From an uncultured Clostridia bacterium (GTDB lineage Bacteria > Bacillota > Clostridia > TANB77 > CAG-508), in the NCBI GenBank assembly GCA_934167735.1, contig CAKPLV010000009.1, positions 1 to 13,240 on the forward strand: DNA of 13,240 nucleotides, read 5' to 3'. The first letter of the stretch is position 1, and every line of letters starts with the position of its first letter. A model generated the notes under the pieces. That model ran no database searches. It was not told where the DNA came from and was given only the letters and a program-made list of their open reading frames with translations. Positions 1-7,554 of the stretch are shown here, piece by piece. The translations under genes were made by a program, and so were the position numbers.

Positions 1-691
1 TATATTTTACATTTCTTGAATCATTTCTTTTTCCTCTCTTAGGTTCTGGTGATAAATAAGGACTATCTGTTTCAATCAAAATTTTATCTAAAGGAACCAT
101 TTTCACTATATCTAATGCATTTTTTGAATTTTTAAATGTTATAGGCCCTGCAAAAGATATATAAAACTCTAGTTCTAATGCTTCTCTTACAAGTTCTTGA
201 TTTAGTTGACAACAATGAAATATTCCTTTTTGGTTTACATGATTTTGTTTTAATATTTCTATTGTATCTATATAAGCATCTCTTGAATGTATTACTATTG
301 GTAAATTGTATTTATTAGCTAGTTTTATTTGTTCTATAAATGCTGTTTTTTGTAATTCTTTATTTTCTTTATTCCAATAATAATCTAATCCTATTTCTCC
401 TATTGCAACTATTTTATTTTTCAAATTTCCTTGTATGATATTTTCAATTTCATCAATATTTTTCCACAATTCACTCTCTTCTTGTGGAATATCGTTTGGA
501 GATATCCCACATATTGTATAGATATAATCATATTTTTTTGCAATTTCAATTGCCTTTTTTGATGATTCAATATCATATCCTGCACATATGAATTTTGTTA
601 CACCTTCTTCATATGTCTTTTTTATTATTTCATCTCTATCTATATCAAATTTTTCATCATTATAATGTGCGTGTGAATCAAAAAATTCCAT
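1..691 (-). CDS. tatD: TatD-family metal-dependent deoxyribonuclease, 3' end cut off by window edge
   Basis: Read from the ATG at 691, this gives 230 residues with no stop before the window edge. The family is usually about 255 residues, so roughly 25 C-terminal residues are missing. TatD proteins are TIM-barrel metal hydrolases of the amidohydrolase superfamily with DNase/exonuclease activity. Visible metal-site motifs are DSHAH (His7, His9), GEIGLDYYW (Glu99), VIHSRDA (His135), FHC (His159) and ETDSPYLSP (Asp209), followed by the typical RGKRND segment. Two positions deviate: the usual G-x-HP motif reads GISP near residue 62, and the usual HCF-SG motif reads HCCQLN near 159. The metal ligands are intact, so the enzyme should still be active. 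A clear AGGAGA ribosome site precedes the ATG. The gene lies 11 bp after acpS and is probably cotranscribed with it. The family assignment is firm; the cellular substrate is not known from sequence. Confidence 0.95.
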   Translation of the reverse strand, partial: MEFFDSHAHYNDEKFDIDRDEIIKKTYEEGVTKFICAGYDIESSKKAIEIAKKYDYIYTICGISPNDIPQEESELWKNIDEIENIIQGNLKNKIVAIGEIGLDYYWNKENKELQKTAFIEQIKLANKYNLPIVIHSRDAYIDTIEILKQNHVNQKGIFHCCQLNQELVREALELEFYISFAGPITFKNSKNALDIVKMVPLDKILIETDSPYLSPEPKRGKRNDSRNVKY

Positions 692-702
692 TCTTTATCT
701 CC

Positions 703-1077
703 TTATTTATATATTACAACTACATTTGCAACAGCATATTCTTTACAATGTGAGATACTTACTTCAATATCTTCAACTTCATCCATTACATTATTAAATA
801 TTTTTACATTTGGCTTTCCATCTTTATCATTTGTTATTTCTATGTCTTTCCATTCAATTTCATATTTACTATTTAATTTTCTTGATATTGCTTTAAAAAC
901 TGCCTCTTTTGCTGCAAATCTTGCTGCATAATGTTGATATTTTTGAGTTTTTTTACTCTCACAATATTTTATTTCATTTTCAGTATATACTCTGTCACAA
1001 AATTTTCCATTTGTATTTTCTATACTACTTTTTACTCTTTCTATTTCTATAATGTCTATTCCTGTGTTTATTTTCAT
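703..1077 (-). CDS. acpS: Holo-[acyl-carrier-protein] synthase (4'-phosphopantetheinyl transferase)
   Basis: This 124-residue protein has the normal length for AcpS, the cytoplasmic enzyme that transfers 4'-phosphopantetheine from coenzyme A to a serine of acyl carrier protein, activating it for fatty-acid synthesis. The N-terminal GIDIIEIERV block supplies the Mg-binding Asp8. The central RFAAKEAVFKA block supplies Glu58 and Lys62. The C-terminal block ISHCKEYAVA (108-117) matches the usual SHS-x-EYA motif except that Cys replaces the second Ser. The ATG at 1077 is preceded by a good GAGGAG ribosome site about 7 bases away. The gene lies just downstream of a hairpin terminator and 11 bp upstream of tatD. 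I see no convincing sigma-A promoter in the 45 bases between terminator and ATG: a GATAAT -10-like hexamer is present, but the nearest TTGAGA is only 13 bases from it. Expression may therefore rely on readthrough or on an unrecognised promoter. Confidence 0.96.
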   Translation of the reverse strand: MKINTGIDIIEIERVKSSIENTNGKFCDRVYTENEIKYCESKKTQKYQHYAARFAAKEAVFKAISRKLNSKYEIEWKDIEITNDKDGKPNVKIFNNVMDEVEDIEVSISHCKEYAVANVVVIYK

Positions 1078-1122
1078 TGTTGTTCTCCTCTCAATTATCC
1101 CCTGTCATTTTCTCTCAACGAA

Positions 1123-1144
1123 AAAGCGACATTTTTGTCGCTTT
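1123..1144 (-). terminator. Rho-independent terminator between the 409-residue gene and acpS
   Basis: A perfect 9-bp inverted repeat (AAAGCGACA / TGTCGCTTT) encloses a 4-base A loop on the minus strand. The run of T closing the stem continues two bases further before CG, which is a short T tract. The TAA stop of the upstream 409-residue gene (1143-1145) lies inside the left arm. It should end most transcripts coming from the spoIIE side before acpS; strength is uncertain because the T tract is short. Confidence 0.75.
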
Positions 1145-2372
1145 ACTTCATGAAAAATATAATATTTAAAATATTTATTATTATAGTTATGACAAGTAAT
1201 ATTGCAATTATTCCGTTTGTTTTCGTACTTTTTTCTATATTTAATTCTTTATATAATATGTCGTATTTGTTTTTAGTATCAAAAAACATAGTATTTAGAT
1301 CTAACACTTCCTTTAAATATTGAAAATACAATGATCCTGTATCATCTGAAGTAACTTCATTTATCCATAATGTTTGGGTAAATTCTATGAATTCTTTTCT
1401 TGTCTTATTTATTCTTGTTCCTTGTCTAAATTCTAAATTTATTTTCTTTAAATAGAATTTAGTATATAGTGCTAATATATATGTATATAAATATTGCTCC
1501 TGAAATTCTTGTGGTAATATAGTGTAATTATTTATATCTGCACTTGATGCAAATAATGTTATACCTTGTTTTGATAAACTTATTTTTGCATATTTCCATT
1601 TTGACAATGTTTTTATATTTTCTTTTCCATAATTAACTATATTATCACTTGGTAAAATATTTATATATCTTATATAATTGTCTTTTATTTTTTCAAATTC
1701 ATTAGAGTTATTCCAGTTTTCTTGATCTATACATGTATATGAATAAGTAAGAAATCTTTCTGTGTCAATATCTAATTTTAGTGCTTCAACATTTGTTCCT
1801 GTAAGATCTTCAATAAATTCTCTAAGATATTTAATATCTCCAAAACTATCTGATTGTAGTCTTATTTTGTCATAGCTATCTAAATTAAAGAATTCTTTAT
1901 TTAAATCTCTAAATTTATAGTTGAAATTTAATACATCACTAAATCTATCAGTATTTTCAATATTTGTTTTCATACATAAGAAACATATTCCTGTATTAAA
2001 ACATATTATTTCCACTTTAGATATTTTAAAAAATATTCCTTCTGTTTCTTCTAGTTTTCCTTGTATATCTTTTTTTATTGTATATTCAAATATTGTACAA
2101 TTATTTTTAGCTAAAATCGCAGCTTTTGTATCTAATGGTAATTCTTCCATTTTACTTAGTTTGGTTTTGCTCATATTGAAACTATTAAACATATAGTTTC
2201 TAGTTCTGTGTGAAAAATATGAGTATATGTCTAAGTCTTTATCTTTTCTAAAATTTCTTAATTTGCAATTTTCATCTTTCAATAATTTCATTAAATATTT
2301 TATGTATTTTGATTCCTTTATTACATAAGGATATATAAAATATGTATATTGATACTTTGTCTTTAGCTCCAT
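1143..2372 (-). CDS. Uncharacterised 409-residue protein with a C-terminal membrane anchor
   Basis: I do not recognise this family. It is a long soluble region of about 385 residues, rich in Tyr, Lys, Asn and Ile, ending in one strongly hydrophobic stretch (about residues 389-407, IIAILLVITIIINILNIIFF) followed only by Met-Lys. That is the layout of a tail-anchored protein with its body in the cytoplasm, because there is no N-terminal signal. The region before the anchor (about 325-387) is rich in charged residues and probably helical. It loosely recalls the pre-membrane helix of CorA-type or DUF155/RMD1-type proteins, but there is no GMN motif and only one membrane segment, so I do not assign either. 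An AAAGGA ribosome site precedes the ATG. It follows the WG-repeat gene by 22 bp and ends inside a terminator, so it is the last gene of that transcription unit. It is certainly coding; function unknown. Confidence 0.85.
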   Translation of the reverse strand: MELKTKYQYTYFIYPYVIKESKYIKYLMKLLKDENCKLRNFRKDKDLDIYSYFSHRTRNYMFNSFNMSKTKLSKMEELPLDTKAAILAKNNCTIFEYTIKKDIQGKLEETEGIFFKISKVEIICFNTGICFLCMKTNIENTDRFSDVLNFNYKFRDLNKEFFNLDSYDKIRLQSDSFGDIKYLREFIEDLTGTNVEALKLDIDTERFLTYSYTCIDQENWNNSNEFEKIKDNYIRYINILPSDNIVNYGKENIKTLSKWKYAKISLSKQGITLFASSADINNYTILPQEFQEQYLYTYILALYTKFYLKKINLEFRQGTRINKTRKEFIEFTQTLWINEVTSDDTGSLYFQYLKEVLDLNTMFFDTKNKYDILYKELNIEKSTKTNGIIAILLVITIIINILNIIFFMK

Positions 2373-2394
2373 TTACAACATTCCTTTCACATTA

Positions 2395-3903
2395 CTATTT
2401 TTCACAATAATAATTCATATTTATATCTTCTCCCAAATGCCACTTGCCTAAGAAGTTTATTTTTAGGTTGTTGTCTAAATTATATTTTGGTTCGATTATT
2501 TCTTTTCCTTCATTATTTAATGAACCCCATAGCCCATTCTTTTTAACAGCTATATATCCATATTCATTTTGTTCTGTTCCATCATCATATATATAGTCTA
2601 CAACATTATTTCCTTTTTTATCTACATATCCATATTTTCCATTCTTTTTGCTAAGAAATAATGTGTTTCCTTTTAATATTTCTGTATTTTTCTTTTCTTC
2701 ACATTCAAAATTATAATATTTATAGTCTCCATCTATTCTCATTCTCATATATGATTTTTGTGTATTAATTTCAGATAAAATACCTTCTATTTTTGTTTCA
2801 TATTGAGAATTTATTATTGCTGTTTGATAATTATCTGTTTCTGCTATAAATAAGTTTGCTTTTTCATTATATGTTAAACCTGTATACTCAAAAGGAACTT
2901 TTTCTTCTCCATTTTGATCTATAATACCATATTTGTCATTTTCTTTTGCTATATATACATTTTCAAATGCTTCTTTTAATACTTGGTATTTAGGTTCAAT
3001 TAAAATTTCTCCTGATAAATCCATTTCTCCATATTGTTTATCTTTTTCAAAGATAATTCCTCTTTTAGTAACTGATTGGATATCATCAAATCCATCTTCT
3101 ATTATTGTTTCTTCTGATGAATTTATTAATTTTAATTTACTATTTTCTTTTATTAAATAATAGTTTTGTAAATATTTTTGTTCGATTTCTTCATAGTTGT
3201 TTTCAAGAATTTGTTTTTTTGTTGTGCTTATTAGTCCATATCTGCCTTGTTCATCAATTGTAATATAACCCTCTTTATAAGTCTCTCCTAAGTTCTTTAT
3301 TTCTTTATAATTAGGTTCTATTATTATACTTCCTTTATCATTTACTAATCCTACTTTTTCTTCTTGTGTGATAAGTAAACTATTTTCTATTCCTTTTAAT
3401 ACTTCTATATTTTTATATTCACATGGTAGTATTTCTTTTCCAGATAAGTCTATTAATCCATATTTATCTGCTTTTTTTACTTTTAATACATTTTCTTCAT
3501 ACCATAGATTATCATTTTCGTCTACATTTTCTAATGGTTCTATTTGATCATATTGTGTGAATATTTCTTCGTTTTTGCTATTTAATGCTTTTGTTTTATA
3601 TTCACCTGTTTCTTCATTTATATTATATACACATATAAATACATCTTTTTCTTTGTCTGGCACAACAATCATTTCTTGATATGTAGGATTTATGATTGTT
3701 TCTCCATCTTGATTTATAACTCCCCATTTATTTGCTGAATATACTGAAAAATATTCATTTATTTTGTTTGATGTTTTTTTATCTTTTAATACATTTCTGG
3801 CTAAAAATATAATCATTATAACAACTGCTATAGCAATTATTACAGCAAATACTTTTTGATAGTTTAGTTTTCCTTCTGTCTCATATCTTTTTCCTTTACT
3901 CAT
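2395..3903 (-). CDS. Membrane-anchored WG-repeat (beta-repeat) protein
   Basis: This protein of about 502 residues has a short basic N-terminus, one membrane segment (about residues 13-35) and then roughly 11 tandem WG-type repeats of about 30-40 residues covering the rest. Clear units contain KWGVINQDG, KYGLIDLSGKEILP, KVGLVNDKG, RYGLIS, KYGIIDQNGEE, KYGYVDKKGN and LWGSLNNEGKEI, each followed by a polar Y/F-x-x-I strand; some middle units have lost the signature. WG repeats are thought to form beta-propeller or solenoid scaffolds and have no general enzymatic role. The C-terminus ends in a distinct GKWHLGEDINMNYY segment after the last repeat. Start choice: the ATG at 3903 has a strong GGAGG site 5 bases upstream. 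The in-frame ATG at 3915 lies in front of that site and has none of its own, so 3903 is preferred. Topology is ambiguous because both flanks of the membrane segment are basic. Placed between spoIIE and the tail-anchored orphan, it may act in the cell envelope during sporulation, which is inference only. Confidence 0.9.
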   Translation of the reverse strand: MSKGKRYETEGKLNYQKVFAVIIAIAVVIMIIFLARNVLKDKKTSNKINEYFSVYSANKWGVINQDGETIINPTYQEMIVVPDKEKDVFICVYNINEETGEYKTKALNSKNEEIFTQYDQIEPLENVDENDNLWYEENVLKVKKADKYGLIDLSGKEILPCEYKNIEVLKGIENSLLITQEEKVGLVNDKGSIIIEPNYKEIKNLGETYKEGYITIDEQGRYGLISTTKKQILENNYEEIEQKYLQNYYLIKENSKLKLINSSEETIIEDGFDDIQSVTKRGIIFEKDKQYGEMDLSGEILIEPKYQVLKEAFENVYIAKENDKYGIIDQNGEEKVPFEYTGLTYNEKANLFIAETDNYQTAIINSQYETKIEGILSEINTQKSYMRMRIDGDYKYYNFECEEKKNTEILKGNTLFLSKKNGKYGYVDKKGNNVVDYIYDDGTEQNEYGYIAVKKNGLWGSLNNEGKEIIEPKYNLDNNLKINFLGKWHLGEDINMNYYCEK

Positions 3904-3936
3904 TTTAACCTCCATTTGTCTATTATTACATTTAAC

Positions 3937-3965
3937 ACTATATCATAAATTCGTTTATCTTACAA
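3937..3965 (-). promoter_or_regulatory. Candidate extended -10 promoter for the WG-repeat gene
   Basis: On the minus strand a TTGTAA hexamer (3965-3960, 4 of 6 to the sigma-A -35 consensus) is followed after 17 bases by TATAGT (3942-3937). A TG one base upstream of that hexamer makes an extended -10 (TG-A-TATAGT). The spacer runs across the spoIIE stop codon. Transcription would start near 3930, about 27 bases before the WG gene's ATG. It suggests the two genes after spoIIE can be expressed without it. A+T-rich DNA gives such matches by chance, hence moderate confidence. Confidence 0.45.
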
Positions 3966-6378
3966 GTTTATTGCTATTTTTTTCTATGACTTTTGCTACT
4001 ATTATGCTCATATCATCTTTTGTTGTTCCATAATTATTATCAACCGCTTCATTTATTATAATATCTGCAATTTTTTGACAATTTTCAGTTTCTATATCTT
4101 CAAGCATGTATTTTAACCATAATTCTTTATTTTTGTATTCTACATTTGAATCAATTATTCCATCACTACACATTACAATTATATCATCATTTTCGATATC
4201 TTTGTCATATGATGTTAGATTTATTTCTTTTAATATTCCTGCTGGTAAACTCAATGATTTCACTATTTGAACTTTTTTCTTGTTTTTTATGTATGTTGGA
4301 CATGCTCCATTTTTTACAAATTCTATTTTACCATTATATAAATCAATAATTGCAATATCAAGTGTTGCAAATATTTCTTCATTAGTATTCATTATAGTTG
4401 TATTTATTAAGTCTATTGATGTATTTTTATCAAATCCAGTCATTAGTAATCTTTCTAACATTTTTATTGCTATTTGACTACTTTTTCTAGCTTCTGGACC
4501 TGATCCCATACCATCACTAATTGCTAATAAATATTTTCCATCATTCAATTTTATTTCTAAACAACTATCTCCTGAAACTATACTATCCTTTTTTAGTTTG
4601 TTTGCTTGTCCTATTTGAATAATATATTTATCTGCTGCCATATATGAAAATATTCTTTTTCCTTGTTTGTTAAATTTCTTTGTTTTTGATTCATTTAACA
4701 TTATTTCTTCATTTAGATTATTTTCAAGTATTTTTCTTATTTGTTCAATATCTTTGTTTTCACTGATTTTACTATTTTCTTTTAAATATACATCTATAAA
4801 ATATCTATTTTCTATTTTATTAATTTCAACATTTTCTATTAAGATATCTTTATTTTCAAGTGATACAATTATCTTATTTTTTACATCTATATGTTCTTTT
4901 TCTTGTTCTGCTTCTTCTTCCATTTTTATAGCAATACTTGATATTGCTTTTGAAACACCATCTAATTGTGCTTGAACATTTTGTTTACTTGATTTTATCT
5001 TTTCTTCCCATATAAAATCTGATTTACTAATCTTATATGCTTCATTTATTGCATTAATAATTTTTTCTATATCATTTTTTATTACATTATCTTTATTTTC
5101 ATCAGAATATCCAACTATATAATTATTATTTTTTTGAAATATTTCTATTAAATCTTGTTTATTGATTTCTTGTTTCTCTAATAAATTTTCAAATATCTCG
5201 TTTAAAATTTCTCCTTTGACATCTGTTATATCATCATATAATATGTTGTCTTTATTGTTATCAAGTTTATTTAACAATTCTGTTATAAATCTTTGCTTGT
5301 TTTTGCCATATATATCTTCATTTGTTGTAGTATTTTCATATGTTGCTGCCATATCTTTTATTGTTTCTGACACCATATTTAGTTTATCAACAGCTTCTTT
5401 ACTTTGATTCAACCCTCTAGAATTGTATTCAGGTAATATATTTTCACTATTTGAAAATTTTTCAACACTAATTCCTGCCCATTTTGGAATTGCTAATAAT
5501 CCTAGTGATGCACTTAGCGCTTCTTTTAGTAAATTGATTACCATTGTATCTGGTGACACGTATAATAAAGTTACATTTCCTATTATGAATCCAACTATTA
5601 CACCTATTTTTCCAAATCTATTTAATATTCCTGCTATCATTCCAGATAATGCAAATATTGCAATCATCATTGGTTCTTTTTGTGCAATAATTCCTAATGT
5701 AACTCCAATTGTGACACCTGATGTTGTTCCTATTAATACACCATTTTTCCATCCTAATATTAATACAATTAATATACTTAAAATATTTCTTATTGATAAT
5801 CCAAATATAGAAAATTCTCCAAATGATGATACTGCCACAGATAAAAGCAAACTTGCTCCCATTACCTCTTCTAATGAAAATGCTCTTTTTTCTGTAATAT
5901 TTTGTACTACATTTATTGAATTTACAAATATTTTATAAAATATGACAGAAAATATTGCTAATGTGATATGTAAAATCATGTCTCCAATTGTAAATTTGGT
6001 TAATATTAGTTTTGCAATCATTATTAGTATAATACTAAAAAATATATGTCCAGATATTTGCATTTCTTCATTTTTGTATTCATCATTTTCTTTTGGTGGC
6101 TTTATACATAGTAATACTAATAACATTAAAATTATTAATATATAATTTAATGCACCTATTGCACCAACACCCAATATATTTCCAAGTAAACCTGCTAAAA
6201 CAACTCCAATTGCGGGTATTCCACTTGCAAGACTTGCTCCAACAATTGCTATACTAAATGGTGATACTTCTTGTCCCATTCCAACAGTTGATATCATAAA
6301 TGATATTATATATATTATTATATTCTTTAAATTAAATAAGTTTTTGAGTACTTCATGTTTTGTGTTGCTTTTTAACAT
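3955..6378 (-). CDS. spoIIE: Stage II sporulation protein E, membrane-bound PP2C-type serine phosphatase
   Basis: This protein of about 807 residues is close to the roughly 827 of Bacillus subtilis SpoIIE. SpoIIE sits at the asymmetric division septum, interacts with FtsZ, and dephosphorylates the anti-anti-sigma factor SpoIIAA so that sigma-F becomes active in the forespore. The N-terminal third (about residues 20-305) is a string of roughly ten hydrophobic segments. A charged, largely helical regulatory region follows to about 560. The C-terminal PP2C/SpoIIE domain then shows GDSC, AISDGMGSGPEARKSS, FVKNGACP, LSLPAGIL, CSDGIID and DDMSI; the metal-binding aspartates lie in GDSC, SDGMGSG, CSDG and DDMS. 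Start choice: the ATG at 6378 has a GAGGTGG site 5 bases upstream. The ATG at 6402 is in frame but comes before that site and has no site of its own, so 6378 is preferred (the longer reading would be 815 residues). tilS, hpt and ftsH, the usual downstream neighbours, are absent here. Confidence 0.97.
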   Translation of the reverse strand: MLKSNTKHEVLKNLFNLKNIIIYIISFMISTVGMGQEVSPFSIAIVGASLASGIPAIGVVLAGLLGNILGVGAIGALNYILIILMLLVLLCIKPPKENDEYKNEEMQISGHIFFSIILIMIAKLILTKFTIGDMILHITLAIFSVIFYKIFVNSINVVQNITEKRAFSLEEVMGASLLLSVAVSSFGEFSIFGLSIRNILSILIVLILGWKNGVLIGTTSGVTIGVTLGIIAQKEPMMIAIFALSGMIAGILNRFGKIGVIVGFIIGNVTLLYVSPDTMVINLLKEALSASLGLLAIPKWAGISVEKFSNSENILPEYNSRGLNQSKEAVDKLNMVSETIKDMAATYENTTTNEDIYGKNKQRFITELLNKLDNNKDNILYDDITDVKGEILNEIFENLLEKQEINKQDLIEIFQKNNNYIVGYSDENKDNVIKNDIEKIINAINEAYKISKSDFIWEEKIKSSKQNVQAQLDGVSKAISSIAIKMEEEAEQEKEHIDVKNKIIVSLENKDILIENVEINKIENRYFIDVYLKENSKISENKDIEQIRKILENNLNEEIMLNESKTKKFNKQGKRIFSYMAADKYIIQIGQANKLKKDSIVSGDSCLEIKLNDGKYLLAISDGMGSGPEARKSSQIAIKMLERLLMTGFDKNTSIDLINTTIMNTNEEIFATLDIAIIDLYNGKIEFVKNGACPTYIKNKKKVQIVKSLSLPAGILKEINLTSYDKDIENDDIIVMCSDGIIDSNVEYKNKELWLKYMLEDIETENCQKIADIIINEAVDNNYGTTKDDMSIIVAKVIEKNSNKLVR

Positions 6379-6546
6379 CCTTACCACCTCATACTTTTTC
6401 ATAATATAGTAACATTTTAATATTTTTCTTTCGTGTTTTTTGTCTTTTTTAGTACTTTACTATAAAAAAGTTTTTTACATTTTGTGATATTTCTTTTTTA
6501 TTTTTTTCTTTTTCTTTTGTTATGTGTCTTATATTTTATTATAGGT

Positions 6547-6553
6547 TGTCAAA
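6547..6553 (+). promoter_or_regulatory. Possible Spo0A box upstream of spoIIE
   Basis: TGTCAAA differs by one base from the Spo0A box TGTCGAA known from Bacillus. It lies about 170 bases upstream of the spoIIE start, in the gap after the J-like gene. In Bacillus, spoIIE transcription depends on phosphorylated Spo0A. A TATAGT hexamer at 6464-6459 on the minus strand could be the -10, but it has no recognisable -35. Single 7-base matches are common in A+T-rich DNA, and the distance is long, so this is a weak call. The rest of the 6379-6576 gap is an A/G-rich tract on the minus strand with no other signal I can support. Confidence 0.2.
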
Positions 6554-6576
6554 AAAAACAAGTTTTTAGCTAAAAT

Positions 6577-6987
6577 TTATCTGTCATAACCTTCTTTACC
6601 TTTTTTGTCTTCTGACTTTTTTGGAACTGTTTTTCCAAATTCACCTTTATATATTGGAATAAATTCTATCTCTTTATCTTCTTTAACTTCTTTTCTTGTT
6701 TCATTTTTTACTTTCTTTTCTTCATTATATTTTTCAATTAATTTTCTTAATTGATTATATTCATTTCTGCTTTTTCTATCTTTTAACACATTATATGCAT
6801 CTCTTAATAATTTGCTTTGTTTAGGATCTTTTGCTATTTCAGAAGCCTTTTTATTATATGCTTCTTCTATTTTTGCATCTATTTCATCTTCATTTTCTAT
6901 TGGCCTATCATTATTATCATATAATTGGTTTTGATCTAATCCAAGTAAAGTATAAAAATTCTTTTCTAATAAATCTATATATTCCAT
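6577..6987 (-). CDS. Degenerate J-domain-like protein lacking the HPD motif
   Basis: This 136-residue, highly charged, cytoplasmic-type protein has no signal peptide or membrane segment. Residues 10-17 (NFYTLLGL) match helix I of a DnaJ J-domain. After an insertion of about 18 residues, IDAKIEEAYNKK (36-47) resembles helix II and LLRDAYNVLKDRKSRNEYNQL (60-80) resembles helices III and IV. The loop that should carry the invariant His-Pro-Asp, needed to stimulate DnaK ATPase, reads IAKDPKQ (51-57), so it is unlikely to be a classical DnaK co-chaperone. The C-terminal 50 residues are lysine/glutamate-rich with an EFIPIYKGEFG segment, and I see no partner-binding motif. A strong GGGGAGG ribosome site precedes the ATG, and an extended -10 promoter lies just upstream. 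It is transcribed towards spoIIE with no clear terminator between them, so some cotranscription is possible. Function unknown. Confidence 0.82.
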   Translation of the reverse strand: MEYIDLLEKNFYTLLGLDQNQLYDNNDRPIENEDEIDAKIEEAYNKKASEIAKDPKQSKLLRDAYNVLKDRKSRNEYNQLRKLIEKYNEEKKVKNETRKEVKEDKEIEFIPIYKGEFGKTVPKKSEDKKGKEGYDR

Positions 6988-7015
6988 TTCTTTCCTCCCC
7001 TTAGGTTTTCACCCT

Positions 7016-7024
7016 ATTATAACA
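7016..7024 (-). promoter_or_regulatory. Extended -10 promoter for the J-like gene
   Basis: On the minus strand TGTTATAAT gives a perfect TATAAT -10 with a TG extension (TG-n-TATAAT). The -35 region is poor (TTCAAT-like), as is usual for extended -10 promoters. Transcription would start near 7009, leaving a leader of about 20 bases that holds the GGGGAGG ribosome site. It is back-to-back with the candidate promoter of the plus-strand gene pair. Confidence 0.6.
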
Positions 7025-7050
7025 TATATTTGCATAAATTGAATAGTTAT

Positions 7051-7081
7051 TTGATACTTTTTTGTTTTTTATTCATATAAT
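7051..7081 (+). promoter_or_regulatory. Candidate sigma-A promoter for the plus-strand gene pair
   Basis: TTGATA (7051-7056, 5 of 6 to consensus) is followed after 19 bases by a perfect TATAAT (7076-7081). The spacer is two bases longer than ideal. Transcription would start near 7088, giving a leader of about 29 bases with a GAGGTGAT ribosome site before the ATG at 7117. A start there would also leave the in-frame ATG at 7090 almost at the transcript 5' end, supporting 7117 as the real start. Confidence 0.5.
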
Positions 7082-7116
7082 AATTAATAATGCATAAATT
7101 AAAAAGAGGTGATATT

Positions 7117-7554
7117 ATGCCTAATAATATGGACGATTTATTAGCAAATGTAAAAAAAATGGTTGATAGTGGTAATATACCTGATGATATAAAAAATATG
7201 ATGAATAATGTTCAAAATCAAAATAATAATTCACAAGGACCAGACTTAAATAATATTATGAATCAGATTTCTCCAGAAATGTTGAATAATTTCAGTAATA
7301 TGATGAATTCTAATAATCAATCATCAGAATCTTCTTCAAATAATTTTAATTTAGATGTTAATACGATTATGAAAATGAAGTCTGTAATTGATAATATGAA
7401 TAATAAAAATGATCCCAGAGCTAATTTATTGTATTCTTTAAAACCTTATTTGCGTGATAGTAAAAAAAGTAAACTTGACCAATATGTTAATTTGCTAAAT
7501 ATCTCAAAAATAGCAGATGTTATGAATAAAAATAAGGATGATAAAAATGAATAG
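7117..7554 (+). CDS. Uncharacterised Asn/Met-rich protein, first gene of a coupled pair
   Basis: This 145-residue protein is not recognised as a named family. Residues 1-30 form a small polar/hydrophobic helix-like segment. Residues 31-80 are low-complexity, dominated by Asn, Ser, Gln and Met. From about residue 82 a more ordered block follows, containing DPRANLLYSLKPYLRDSKKSKLDQ (99-121) and a further helical stretch to about 137; this block looks like the conserved core. There is no signal peptide or membrane segment. Start choice: the ATG at 7117 has GAGGTGAT immediately upstream, whereas the in-frame ATG at 7090 has no site, so 7117 is used. The gene overlaps the next by 8 bases, which suggests translational coupling and a shared task. 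The pair is transcribed against every other gene in the window. Its position between a J-like gene and minC gives no firm functional clue. Confidence 0.82.
   Translation: MPNNMDDLLANVKKMVDSGNIPDDIKNMMNNVQNQNNNSQGPDLNNIMNQISPEMLNNFSNMMNSNNQSSESSSNNFNLDVNTIMKMKSVIDNMNNKNDPRANLLYSLKPYLRDSKKSKLDQYVNLLNISKIADVMNKNKDDKNE

Noticed and set aside
931..1323. 130-codon open frame on the plus strand
   Set aside because: It overlaps acpS, the terminator and the 409-residue gene in antisense, is Phe/Tyr/Ser-rich, and has no ribosome site.
1143..1330. CorA-type magnesium transporter ending for the 409-residue protein
   Set aside because: CorA needs two membrane segments and a GMN motif between them. Only one segment is present and the motif is absent.
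5423..5938. 171-codon open frame on the plus strand
   Set aside because: It lies wholly inside the spoIIE membrane domain on the opposite strand and has no ribosome site. The strongly supported spoIIE frame explains this DNA.
6538..6552. TTGACA and TATAAT on the minus strand upstream of spoIIE, as a sigma-A promoter
   Set aside because: Only three bases separate the hexamers, and no good -10 exists 16-19 bases after the TTGACA.
6564..6575. Palindrome TTTTAGCTAAAA after the J-like gene, as a terminator
   Set aside because: It has no loop, its stem is almost all A/T, and no T tract follows directly, so it cannot form a stable terminator.
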